This document shows positions 45,247-55,559 of a stretch of DNA of 64,000 nt, in pieces. Both the position numbers and the translations under genes were made by a program. Under the pieces are notes generated by a model. That model did no database searches. It had not been told where the DNA came from and saw only the letters and a program-made list of their open reading frames with translations. Positions within the stretch are counted from its first letter, which is position 1; each line of letters begins with the position of its first letter. Origin of the DNA: Selaginella moellendorffii (Eukaryota > Streptophyta > Lycopodiopsida > Selaginellales > Selaginellaceae); contig NW_003314312.1 in NCBI RefSeq assembly GCF_000143415.4, forward strand, positions 1,157,580 to 1,221,579, written 5' to 3'.

Positions 45247-48058
45247 CTCCCCCCCAAACCGAAGCCACTCACCAAACCAAATCTGTCACGTAGGAGCTGA
45301 AACTGGTGTGGCCCCAACGGCTTAGTGAGAAGATTGGCTGGCATATCCTGTGTCCCAAGATGTTGGACGGCGAGGGTGCCACCGTCAACCAACTCACGCA
45401 CATAGTGAAATTGGACTTCAATGTGCTTCGAGCAGGCATGGTGGACGGGGTTCTTGGACATGGCAATGCTGCTTCGGTTGTCACACCAAGAAGTAGTGGG
45501 GCCAGCTTGTGCACATCCCAACTCAGCAAGTAACCCTCGAGCCCAGACCACATCCCTGCTACCAGTAGTGAGTGCGATGTACTCCGCCTCTGCACTAGAA
45601 AGGGCCACCACAGATTGTCGCTTGGAGGCCCACGTGATGGCACCTCCTGAGAAGGAAAGGCAAATGCCAGAAGTCGAGCGATGACCTTTGTTGTTGGCAA
45701 AACTAGCATCTGTGTAGCATGCTAATGATGCATCACCCCCTGAATAAGCAATGCCATAGTCCATAGTGCCCCGGAGGTATCTCACGATACGCTTGGCAGC
45801 TTGCCAATGTATGGTGGTTGGTGATGTGTTGTATTGACTCAAGGCAATAGTTGCATATGTGATGTCGGGGCGAGTCATCAGGGCCAAATATGTGAGGCAA
45901 CCAATGAGATGCTGATAGGGAGTCCCAGTGGGTAGAGGCTCACCAGACTGCTCAACTGTGAGGTCGATAGCACCAACAACCATCGGGGTCTTGACGGGGT
46001 GGCAATCACGCATACCAAACCGATCCAGCAAGACTTCGACTTTACGTCGTTGGCTAAGCATGTAGCCACCAGAATCAGGATCACGTGTGACTTCAAAGCC
46101 AAGAAAGTAGGAGACTCGGCCAAGGTCCTTCATCTGGAATTGCTGGCTGAGAGCATCTTTCAGAGCAGCAATGGCATCGTTGTCATCACCCATGATGAGC
46201 AAATCATCAACGTAGAGGGCCACAATAACCATGCGCTCAGCATGACCATTGACATACACATTGTGATCAGCATGACAGCGACGAAAGCCTTGAGCACGTA
46301 GGGTGGCATCAAATTTTTGATACCAAATACGAGAGCTCTGTTTTAAGCCATACAAAGCTTTCCGCAATTGCCATATAGGGCCACCAGGGGCAACATCGTC
46401 CTCAAAACCAGGAGGTATATGCATATAGATGTCCTCTTGCAAATCCCCATTCAGAAATGCAGTTTTGACATCCATATGGTGGACTTGCCATTTGCGAGCA
46501 GCCGCAAGGGCAAAAAGAGTACGGAGGCTAGCCATTTTTACAACCGGTGAGAATGTTTCATCGTAGTCAAGGCCATGGACTTGGCGAAAACCACAAACAA
46601 CCAACCGTGCCTTATAACGTACAACCTGGCCATCTTTCCCATACTTTTTGGAAAAAATCCATTTTGGATCCAAAACACGTCGTCCCAGTGGCGCTGAATC
46701 AACTGGAACATAAGTTCCATTAGCCCGAATGGAAGAAACTTCTTCCGCAATAGCTTCCATCCAAGATGAAGCCTCAGGTCCTGAGATAGCCTCATCATAG
46801 GTCATGGGGATGCCGATGTCAATAAGGCCACAAAAGTCATCAAGCTTTGCAGCATCTGCTTCAGCATTTTCCCGGACTTTTAACGAGGGCCGACGTTCCC
46901 GGGGGTGATCAAGAACTGGCATCGGATCAGGCATGCCACGACGTCGACAAGGTGGTGGAGGTGTCGGAGGCCTGTCCTCAACTAGAGGAGCATCAGCTGG
47001 TTCAAGCATGTCCAGAAGTGGAGGATTCCCCAATGGAATCTCTGGTGGCAACTCATAAATAGGATCTTGAGGCGGAGGCAAGAGTGGACCATCTCCCATA
47101 AGTGGGATCAAAGGAACAAGTCGAGTCTCAGCAATAAAAGAAGGATCTTGAAGAGCCTCTGTACGCATGGGAAAGTCGTCTTCATTGAACATGACATCTG
47201 TGCTTACAATAGCCTTGTGAGAGGCAAGATCCCACAACTTGTAAGCTTTTCTCCCGATAGTGTCGTCCTGTGCATATCCCACGAAGATGAATTTTTTACT
47301 CTTGGGATCTAGCTTTTTCCGAAGTTGATCAGGGGTATGTGCATATGCTGCACAACCAAAGACCCAAAAGTGGGACACATCAGGAGTAGAACCTGTCCAA
47401 AATGCCTTAGGGGTTTTTCCATCCAAAGCAGCCGTGGCAAGGCGATTTTGTACATGCATTGCTGTGGCTATGGCCTCTTGCCAAAACATCTTGTCAAGAT
47501 GTGCATCAGCTAACAAAGCACGAGCAGCATTGACAAGAGTACGATTCTTCCTTTTTGCAACACCATTTTGCTGGGGGGTGTAGCGGGCTGTAGCTTGCAG
47601 TCGTATGCCTACATCATGACAGATGCCCCGAAGCTCATTGTTGAGGTATTCGCCACCACCATCAACTCGAAGAGCTTTTATCTTTCGACCAAGGAGGTTT
47701 TCAACGTACGCCTTGTACGTTTGAAAGGCAGCAACTGCATCACTCTTACGCATCAAGAAGTGGATGCATGTTCGACAGCTATAGTCATCAATGAATGTGA
47801 TGAAATATCTTGCGCCATCATGACTTGGCACGTCCATGGGGCCGCAAAGATCAGAATGGACTAAGTCCAGAAGTCCAAGTGCTCGATGCTTACTCGGTGA
47901 GAAGTTCCGGCGGTGATGCTTGCCTAAAACACAAACTTCACAAAATGTAGATGGGATACGTTGGAAATCCAATCTAGTAACGATATCTTGGGATTTCATC
48001 CGTTGAAGAGATTGGTAATGAACATGACTAAGTCTTTTATGCCAAAGCTCCGATACCA
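45213..48058 (-). CDS. Copia pol: integrase, reverse transcriptase, RNase H (open frame)
   Basis: One uninterrupted frame of about 950 residues from ELWHKRLSH (48050s). Integrase: the zinc region ends CEVCVLGKHHR; the first catalytic Asp is in VHSDLCGPM, the second in RVDGGGEYLN. The third catalytic position is Lys in QQNGVAKRKNRT, where copia elements have Glu (codon AAA, 47553-47555). Reverse transcriptase follows: DPKWIFSKKYGKDG, VKTAFLNGDLQEDIYM, active site YVDDLLIMG. RNase H: YTDASFANNK, SAEAEYIALTTG. The frame runs on into the 3' LTR. The RT looks intact; the integrase probably is not. Without gag the product could only act with proteins from other copies. Confidence 0.9.
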
Positions 48059-48145
48059 TGAGACAAATCGGGATCAAAGCGCACCGCGCTAGCGGACAGA
48101 ACAGGAAAACCCTAATGGACACGTGGCGAGGTGTGTCGTGTAACA
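48059..48145 (-). repeat. Copia LTR (5' LTR in element orientation)
   Basis: 87 bp, identical to the other LTR except for two transitions (GTGC/GCGC and GCAAG/GCGAG contexts). Confidence 0.9.
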
Positions 48146-48684
48146 ACGGATAGCAGAACGTGACCATAGAAAGGCAGTTTTCGCCGGCTGAAGTTCTTCT
48201 ACAGCCCAAGGTGAGCATCACGAATGCTGGGAATAGAGACCTTTTTATGCTTGTAATGGTGGATCCTGATCCTCCCGGTCCACAAATTCCCATCTTGAGG
48301 AACATTCTGCACTGGATTGTAGTTAATATCCCAGCTCAATCTACCAGTAAGCTCTCATTCCAAAAGAAATCAGGACCGCTTGAGTACATTTATAATGAAT
48401 TTGCAGATGCATCAGAGCAAGGAGACCATCTTGCCCCTTACTTATCTCCTACACCAGTTCAGGGAGTCCACCGTTATTATTTTCTTCTCTTCAGACAGGT
48501 GAGAAAGACTTTGAGCAGTCCTCGCATGACTTGAACATTGTGATTGCAGAAGAAACAAATTCATGCTGGAAGTCTGGCTGGAAGTCTTATCAGGACTCTC
48601 TTCAGTGTCCATGTGTTCACAGAGAATTATGATTTGGGTTATCCTGTAGATGGAGTCTTCTTCACCTCCAGAGTGATTATATAA

Positions 48685-49083
48685 CTGATGAACTCGTATG
48701 AATAAATTGAGTAGACATGATCCCAATATCCTCTCCTCCATTGCAAGCATATATGACTTTCCATCCTCCACCTACCTTGAGTAGTAAGATCGCGTCACTT
48801 AAACTTAACTATATCAAGAATGTGGGTGGAAATTATTAGCTCACGCTCGCTTCACCATAACACCCAGTAGATTGAAATTTTTTCTTTCTTTTATTTATTG
48901 TGTTTCAGAATATTCTCAGAATATTATTAATGTATGGCTACAAGGGGAAAAATTTAATAATTTCTTCTTCCTATGGATCCCTGTGAATCGTGAGTGCAAT
49001 GTAGAGCTGAATTAGGCTGTCTGGGAGGATCCAAGTTGTACATGCATACTCCATGTTCATGAGTGACCCTAGCAATTGCTGAA
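48685..49083. other. Intergenic, AT-rich
   Basis: No gene seen. GAATATTCTCAGAATATT at 48907-48924 resembles the GAATATTC-rich palindrome inside the neighbouring gypsy LTRs and may be an LTR scrap. Confidence 0.35.
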
Positions 49084-52000
49084 TGACACGAACCACAGGA
49101 ATATTCCAAGAATATTCTATGGCTTGTGGGATTTAAGGCCATAATGCCTTAAGGGTTGGGAAGTTGGCCTAGGGTTTGCTCTCTTGTTCGTTTCATTGAT
49201 ATCAGAGTAGCACGTTCTTTTGGGGATGGTGGGTGAGCAAGACATTGATCCTGATAAGGAGTATGGCGTTAGTGATGATAGCTATGACAATGCGGAAGAG
49301 ACTCTTGACGATGTCGTTGTGCGGCAAGGATGCCAGATTTCTAAAGTTCAGAGCGACATAAAGGAGGTTAAGGATTCTGTCAATCTCATTAAGGATTTCT
49401 TGCTTCGCATGGACCCTCAAGGGTTGAATCAATCTCATGTTTGTGATTACCATTGGTACGTCAAGCATGCCAAGGATTATGGTATCGTGGAATGGAAATC
49501 ATCACCGGATGTTTGTGATAGTCAAGAGGTTGATTCATAGTTGGAATTGTGGGAAAGTTGTTAGTCTTATAATCCTTGTGAGGATAAGGTGAAGATAGAT
49601 TTTTTTGTAATGAAGCTTACGGGCCATGCTTCTTTGTGGTGGAAGAACTACATCAAAGCTAATCCATAGCCGACTTCTTGGACAGATTTGATGAAGGTTT
49701 TCCGCACTTCGTTTGTTAAGAAGTTTGAAGAGGTTGATCTCGTGAACCAGTTGTTAGAGATCTAACAAGGGACTTTGTCTTTGGATGCGTATGCCCGCAA
49801 GTTCTGTGATCTTTGCCTTAGTCTCATAGGCACCTATAATGAGCTGCTAAAGGTGCAATGTTTTATCAAAGGATTGAGCTCGATGGATGTGCAGTAGAAG
49901 GTCAAGAAGGATTTTCTAGCAACATTGACTGATGCTATCACTAAGGCTCAAATCTTTTCGCCCAAACAGTCGGTCAACTCAGTCAACTCTAGTCAAAAGG
50001 ATGGTCTCCGGGGTGGTCAACGTGATGACCAACCCACCAATACATCCTCTTTAGGGAAGAAACAGCTGTTGTTTCGTTGTAGCTTGAAGAGTGGAGATGG
50101 CAATTAGGCAAAAAGACATCAATTAAACTAACGAGAGAAGGACAAGGTGGAGGGCAATTGTTTTCGTTGTTACAAGGTTGGACATCATGGCAAGGATTGT
50201 CCTCTTGTGAAGGGATCAAAGAATGCTAAGGTGAATGTGGTGGAATCCATTGTGGATACAGCTCAAGCATCTGCTGTGGTGGCTCTTCCACACCCTATGG
50301 CAAAAATTCAAGAATCTAAGTCTCGAGTTCATATCAACTCTGTAGAGATTAATGGTTCTACATGCAATCAACTTGTGAAGGCCAAGGGGGACATTTAGGG
50401 TAATGCTGTTAGTATTCTTTTCGATCCAGGTGCTACACACAACTTTTTGAGCTCCAAGGTGGTGAAGAAACATGGTTTGCTTGTGGAAAAAGAGTTCAGT
50501 AATCTATAAGGTGGTTATGGCAGATGGACATAGCACTCGTGTTTATGGTGAATGGGCTCCGAGTGTTCCTTTGACGGTTTAGGGGATTCTTGACCATCCT
50601 TCGTTCCAGGTTATGGATCTTAGTCACACAGACGTTATTCTTGGGAAGGAATGGTTTTATGACAGGAAGCCAGGGATCGATTGGGAGCGTAATGTTCTAC
50701 GTATCAAAGTTGGTGGCACTAGAAAAGAGATTGTCGGGACAGACAATAGTGATACTCCATTGATTAACACTTTGGAGTTGGTGACATGCTCGCATGAGAT
50801 AGCTAGGTCTTTTGTGGTGTACCCATTTCTTTCTAATATGATCATATCTGATTTGGAGTACGTTTGTGGGCATGAGGCTCAGGTGGATTCCATTCAGGAG
50901 GAGTTTCGTGATGTCTTTCTGGATGAGTTACTTGATGGTTTGCCTCCCGAACATGGAATTCAGCATGAGATTGACTTGGTTCTTGGAGTTACTCCTTTTC
51001 AGCGACAACCGACTTGTACTAGTCCTGCTGAAGATGAGGAGATTAATAGGCAGCTTGCTGAATACCTTCGAAAAGGGTGGTTACGAATCAGCAAGTCTCC
51101 TTGGGCTGCTCCAGTGGTGATGGTCAACAAGAAAGATGGTACATGGCGTCTCTGTGTGAACTACAAGGGATTAAATGATAGGACAGTGAAGAATATGTTC
51201 CCGATCCCTTGTATCGATGATTTGCTCGATCATCTTTGTGGTGCTCGATATTTTTTGAAGATTGATTTGAGGCAAGGATATCATCAGATTTGTGTCAAGC
51301 CAGAGGATGTTCCGAAAACTGTATTTTGGACAAGGACAAATCACTATGAGTTTTTAGTGATGCCATTTGGTTTGACAAATGCTCTTGCAACTTTTCAGAG
51401 ATTGATGAATCAAGTTCTACAACCTTACTTGGGAAAGTTTGCAATTGATTATTTTGATGATATCTTAGTATTCAGCTCTTCCGTGGAGGAACATGAGATG
51501 CATGTGCAAAGTGTTTTACAACTTTTGAGGGACAACAAGCTCTACTCGAAGTTATCCAAGTGTGAATTTTTTTAGAAGAGATTGGATATCTTGGGCATTT
51601 GATTTCAGTACATGGAGTGAGAGCTGATCCCACAAAGATTTAGGCCGTGGTTGATTGGCCTATACCTTCAACAGTGCATGATCTCCGTAGTTTCCTTGGT
51701 ATGGCTGGAGTTTTTCGACGATTTGTGAAGGACTTTTCTAGCAGCCCCTTTAACTGATCTTTTCTAGAACATGTCAAAACATGCTACTATTCATGGTTGG
51801 GATGAGAAGTGTGAAGTGGCATTTCAACGTTTGAAGCAATGTTTTATTTTTGCTCTGGTGTTGAAGATTTTTGATCTTGAAAAGCCTCTTGTGGTCGAGA
51901 CAGATGCAAGTGACATTGCTATTGGAGCCGTATTGCTTCAAGTTGGGCATCCTCTTGCATACATGAGCTATAATTTTGATGCCACACAGCGGAATTGACC

Positions 52001-52520
52001 TATTCGAGACAAGGAGTTGTATGTTGTGATTGCTACTGTGAAGGAATGGCGACATTATCTATATGGATCAGACTTCCATGTGGATTCAGACCATTAGTCT
52101 CTCCAATATTTTAGTATTCAAAAGGATCTTCGAGGCCGCCTTGCTCGTTGGCAAGAGTTCCTACAGGAAATGTCTGTTAAGATCCGGTACAAGCATGAGG
52201 TGACAATAAGGTGGCTGATGCATTATCTAGGATGGTAAATTCTATCTTGTTCGTGAAGTTATCCAGCGATCTCTTGGATGAGCTTAAGGAGTTTGCTGAC
52301 TTTGACTCCTTTATCACTGATATTCGGACGAAGGTTTTGTTGAGGGACGCCTCTACAAATTTAAAGGGTGACAAGTTTGCATCATTCGAGATACGAGATG
52401 GAATCTTGGTGAAGAAGGGACGTGTAGTGGTTCCTTGTGTTGATAAACTCATCAAATGGATTTTGGTTGAGTGTCATGATGTGCCAAGTGCTGGGCATCC
52501 AGGGGTATTGCGAACGCCAC
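49084..52520 (+). mobile_element. Ty3/gypsy chromovirus, copy 3, truncated in integrase
   Basis: The LTR (about 49084-49196, TGACACGAACCACAGG...) is followed by PBS-like TGATATCAGAG (49197-49207) and gag from 49226 (MVGEQDIDPDKEYGVSDD). The zinc knuckle CFRCYKVGHHGKDC (about 50159) is intact. The protease motif is DPGATHNF (about 50428). RT runs 50613-51575 (LRQGYHQICVKPEDVPKT, YFDDILVF) in one open frame. RNase H pieces lie at 51771-52150, and the integrase HHCC domain stops at GHPGVLRT (52515), exactly where the next element begins. Several stops (e.g. 49540, 50107, 51575). It is the best preserved of the three related copies and supplies the RT missing from copy 1. Confidence 0.9.
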
Positions 52521-52690
52521 ATTCCTGAGTCTTGCCAGATTCCTGACCTGCAAACCACATTCCTGACTCTTGAGACACTTCCCTATTCCTGACTCTCGAG
52601 ACACTTCCCTATTCCTGACTCTCTAATTTCCCGTATGATTCCTGAGTCTCAAGCCACATTCCTGATGATGACGTGGCACCTCCTCGACCT
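52521..52690. repeat. Short degenerate repeats of ATTCCTGACTCT
   Basis: ATTCCTGA[CG][TC]CT recurs about seven times between 52523 and 52660, twice as a 26-bp unit with GAGACACTTCCCT. It lies in the leader of the sushi-like element. Confidence 0.8.
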
Positions 52691-55529
52691 CAACTATATT
52701 TAGGCCGTCTTCGATCCAAGAGTGGTGGAGTTTTATCAACCTATAGTATATATAGGTTAGCCTTGTTCCATTTCTCCATAATCTGAATCAACACCAGTCT
52801 AAGGCCTTTTATTCGTTTCCACTAGCTTTTCTCTTTGTCTTCTACATTTTTCAGTCTTGATCTTGTTGGGGGTCTTGACAATTTGATTTAGATTGTGTTT
52901 TTTTATTTTTGTTTTAGCTCGTTTTGATTGTTTGACTACCTTTGCCTTTTTCCCCCTTTTTCTTTCTTCTTTGTCGATGGAGTCTCCAAGCCATCCTGAT
53001 TTCTTTGCCGAAGTCCTTGCAAAAATCCAGTTTGAGAATACCGAGCTGAAGGCGACCCTTCTTCACATGCAGTAGGGGCTTACTTCACTTTCGGCTCAAG
53101 GATCTGGCAAAGTTCCTGAACCAAAGGTGAGTTTCCCGGTGAAATTTTTAGGCAAGCGTTTGGAGCTTTGCGGATTCCTGAACCAGATGGAGCTGATCTT
53201 CGCACTTCAACATCGGTGGTACCCCACTCCCGAGTCTCAAATCGGCACGATCGGGATGTTGCTCGAAGGTGTAGCTTTGTCATGGTTTTCTCTTCTCCTA
53301 GAGAAGAGCATGAAAGGGGTCGTGGTTCCGGAGCTGATGGATCTTCAGTTGTTCAAAGAGAAGCTCGAAGCATGTTTTGGCGAGATAGATCGAGTTTGGG
53401 CTGCCACCACAAAGATGAGACGTCTCTCTTAGGGGTCTCGTCTTGCCTCAATCTATGCTGCAGAGTTCCAACTCCTTGCCTTGAACACTCAGTGGGATGA
53501 GCGGGCCCTGATTGATCAATTTCGTTTCGGCCTCAACAACGGTGTCAAGGATTTGTTGCTCACTATGGAGGATCCCACGAACTTGTTGGATGCCATCAAA
53601 AAAGCTGTTCGATGCGATAATAGTCTCTTTGAACATCGTTAGGAAAGTCGCCATGCAGCCGTTTTCCCGTCCCAGACTCAGGAATCCCAGCTTGAGTCTT
53701 CCGGGCATACTCCTGAACCTACTACTCCGGTCCCGATGGATATTTCTGGTACTCCCCAACTCATCAAAGGGAAGTTGAGTCCTGCTGAGAAGCAATGTTG
53801 AATATCTCATATTCTTTGCCTCTACTGTGTTGATCCTAATCACAAAGCAGCTGTGAGTCCGAAGAAGCCTCCCCGACTACTCGAGTTCACTCTGCCTCAA
53901 GGTCCACCTCTATTGCAGTCAGGAAACGACCCTGTCCAAACAAAGTAGGAGCTGTTTGTTTGGACTCCCCAAATAAAAATCACTTTTCTTCTTTATCAAG
54001 CTCCTCACCACCTTTCATCAAAGCCACCACCAATTCCCGCAACTTTCACATCCCATGTCTCCTTTCTTTCAACAGACAATCAAGACTCAAGGCTCTGGCG
54101 CTACTGGACTCGAGTGCAACTTCCTGCTTCATGGACACGGACTTTGCTGCCCGACATCACGTTCCTCTTTCTCCTACCATATGGGATTTGAGGGTTGAAG
54201 GCATCAGCGGGCATTTTGTGTCTCCATCTTCTGGACTTAGGGAAACGTTGCCCGTTCGAGTACACATCGGGTCCACCGTCACCGATATCACCTTCAACAT
54301 CATCAACAACAAGTCCTCCTCTGTGGTGCTCGGCCTTCCTTGGTTCCAACTACACCAGCCTCAGATCTGTTGGAAGGAATTACAGCTCGTCTCTCCCACG
54401 TCACCATCTCCCATGGCTTCCCCTACTGTTCATTGAGCCCGAATCAGGAAAGTTCCCTAAACTCAAATCGGGGTTCTGTTCTTGACTTTACGAAGTTTTC
54501 ACCCTCTTCTTTTCCCTCTCTTCCATCTTACACTGGATAGTATCCTCATCCCATCATTCCATTTAGTCGTACGCCTCCTCCTATCTCTACAATCACTATG
54601 AAAGAACTCCTTCATGAAGAACTTATTTTCCTTTTTGCTTTGCATGTTTCTCCTGTCAGTCTTCCTGAGAAGTATCATGATTTTGGGGATGTGTTTGACA
54701 AGAAAAAAGCTAGTGTATTGCCTATTCATCGGCCTTATGACTATCCCATTGATTTACAGGAAGGAGCATCACCTATGTGGGGGCCTATCTATAGGTTATC
54801 CCTGTTTGAGCTTAAGGCCCTCAAAGAGTACGTGGATGAGAACCTTGCCTCGGGGTATATTCAGCATTCGCAGTCCCCAGCTAGAGTGCCTGTCTTCTTT
54901 GTCAAGAAGAAGGATGGGAGTTTGCGGTTAGTCATTGACTACCTCAATTTGAACAAGGTGACTGTTCGGAACCATTATCCACTGCCCCTAATCTCGGACC
55001 TGTTGGAACGCCTCGGTGGTGCCCACTTCTTCACAAAGATTGACCTCTGTGGAGCATACAACTTGATCCGGATCCAGCCTGGTGATGAATGGAAGATTGC
55101 GTTCCAAACCCGCTATAGCCACTTCAAGTACACTGTCATGCCATTTGGCTTGACAAATGCACCAGCAGTTTTCCAACACATGGCAAATGACGTCTTTTGG
55201 GAGTTTCTTGATCAGATGGTGATCGTCTACTTTGACGACATCCTCATCTACTCAAAAACTCAGGAGGAGCATGACGAGCATGTGCACAAGGTGTTGGCGA
55301 AGCTGCGGGAACACAGCCTATACGTGAAGCTTGAGAAATGTTTTTTCGATCAAGAGTCTGTGGATTGTCACTCATGAGGGTATCATGATGGATCCTGCCA
55401 AAGTCAAGACTATTCTCGAATAGGAGCCTCCACAATCAATGTCGAATGTTCAGGCTTTCCTTGGCTTCGCCAACTTCTATTGCAAATTCATTGATCCTTT
55501 CTTCATCGAGGCTGACACCTCCGACTTTG
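52521..55529 (+). mobile_element. Sushi/Tcn1-like Ty3/gypsy element, 3' half lost at a MULE insertion
   Basis: A repeat-rich leader (52521-52970) precedes gag from ATG 52977 (MESPSHPDFFAEVLAKIQ; KVSFPVKFLGKRLELCGFLNQ; GVALSWFSLLL), which has stops at about 53073 and 53430. The protease (54090-54400) has DSSAT where DSGAT is expected (LLDSSATSCFMD, VVLGLPWFQLHQPQICW). RT (54598-55377) is open: VFFVKKKDGSLRLVIDYLNLNK, KIDLCGAYNLIRIQPGDEWKIAFQTRY, YFDDILIYS. After it, GIMMDPAKVKTILE and FLGFANFY jump to FIEADTSDFGA, so part of RNase H is deleted. This gag/RT type is shared with fungal and vertebrate sushi-like chromoviruses and differs from the other gypsy copies here. Confidence 0.85.
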
Positions 55530-55551
55530 GAGCCCGGGTAGGTTTTGAGCT
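55530..55551 (+). repeat. Left terminal inverted repeat of the MULE-like element
   Basis: Begins GAGCCCGGGT and ends TTTTGAGCT; pairs with 63879-63900. A GAGCTC-rich stretch follows (55549-55575). Confidence 0.65.
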
Positions 55552-55559
55552 CATGAGCT

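Larger units (their letters stand above)
45160..48145 (-). mobile_element. Ty1/copia retrotransposon with 87-bp LTRs, gag and protease deleted
   Basis: Two direct repeats of 87 bp (45160-45246 and 48059-48145) differ at two positions. Flanks ACAGA (45155-45159) and ACGGA (48146-48150) look like a 5-bp target duplication with one change. On the minus strand the 5' LTR is followed at once by a PBS-like TGGTATCGGAGC fused to the GAG-pre-integrase text LWHKRLSH, so gag and protease are gone. A purine-rich GGTTTGGGGGGGAG precedes the 3' LTR. LTR identity (about 98%) indicates a fairly recent insertion. It splits the PEBP gene. Confidence 0.92.
45010..48684 (+). pseudogene. PEBP-family gene with signal peptide, interrupted by a copia element
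   Basis: The first part starts MALAGFVYCLTCLIVVLSSPGVA at 45010, a signal peptide, then DPFETVIPDWVDSFHFPRPSLRVAY to 45159. After the copia insertion it resumes at 48146: QNVTIERQFSPAEVLLQPKVSI, the PEBP motif MVDPDPPGP, ILHWIVVNIP and GVHRYYFLLFRQ. An intron (about 48498-48549) precedes KKQIHAGSL...TENYDLGYPVDGVFFTSRVII, stop 48682-48684. Domain order and length (about 210 residues) fit the phosphatidylethanolamine-binding protein family. The signal peptide differs from cytosolic FT/TFL1 proteins. Even with the insert ignored, the junction reads an in-frame TAG. Probably inactivated. Confidence 0.82.

Noticed and set aside
46999..47864. Plus-strand frames opposite the copia pol gene
   Set aside because: Antisense shadows of a continuous minus-strand pol frame.
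45160..48145. Copia region as a large intron of the PEBP gene
   Set aside because: It has matched LTRs, PBS, polypurine tract and a near-perfect target duplication, and lacks donor and acceptor at its edges.
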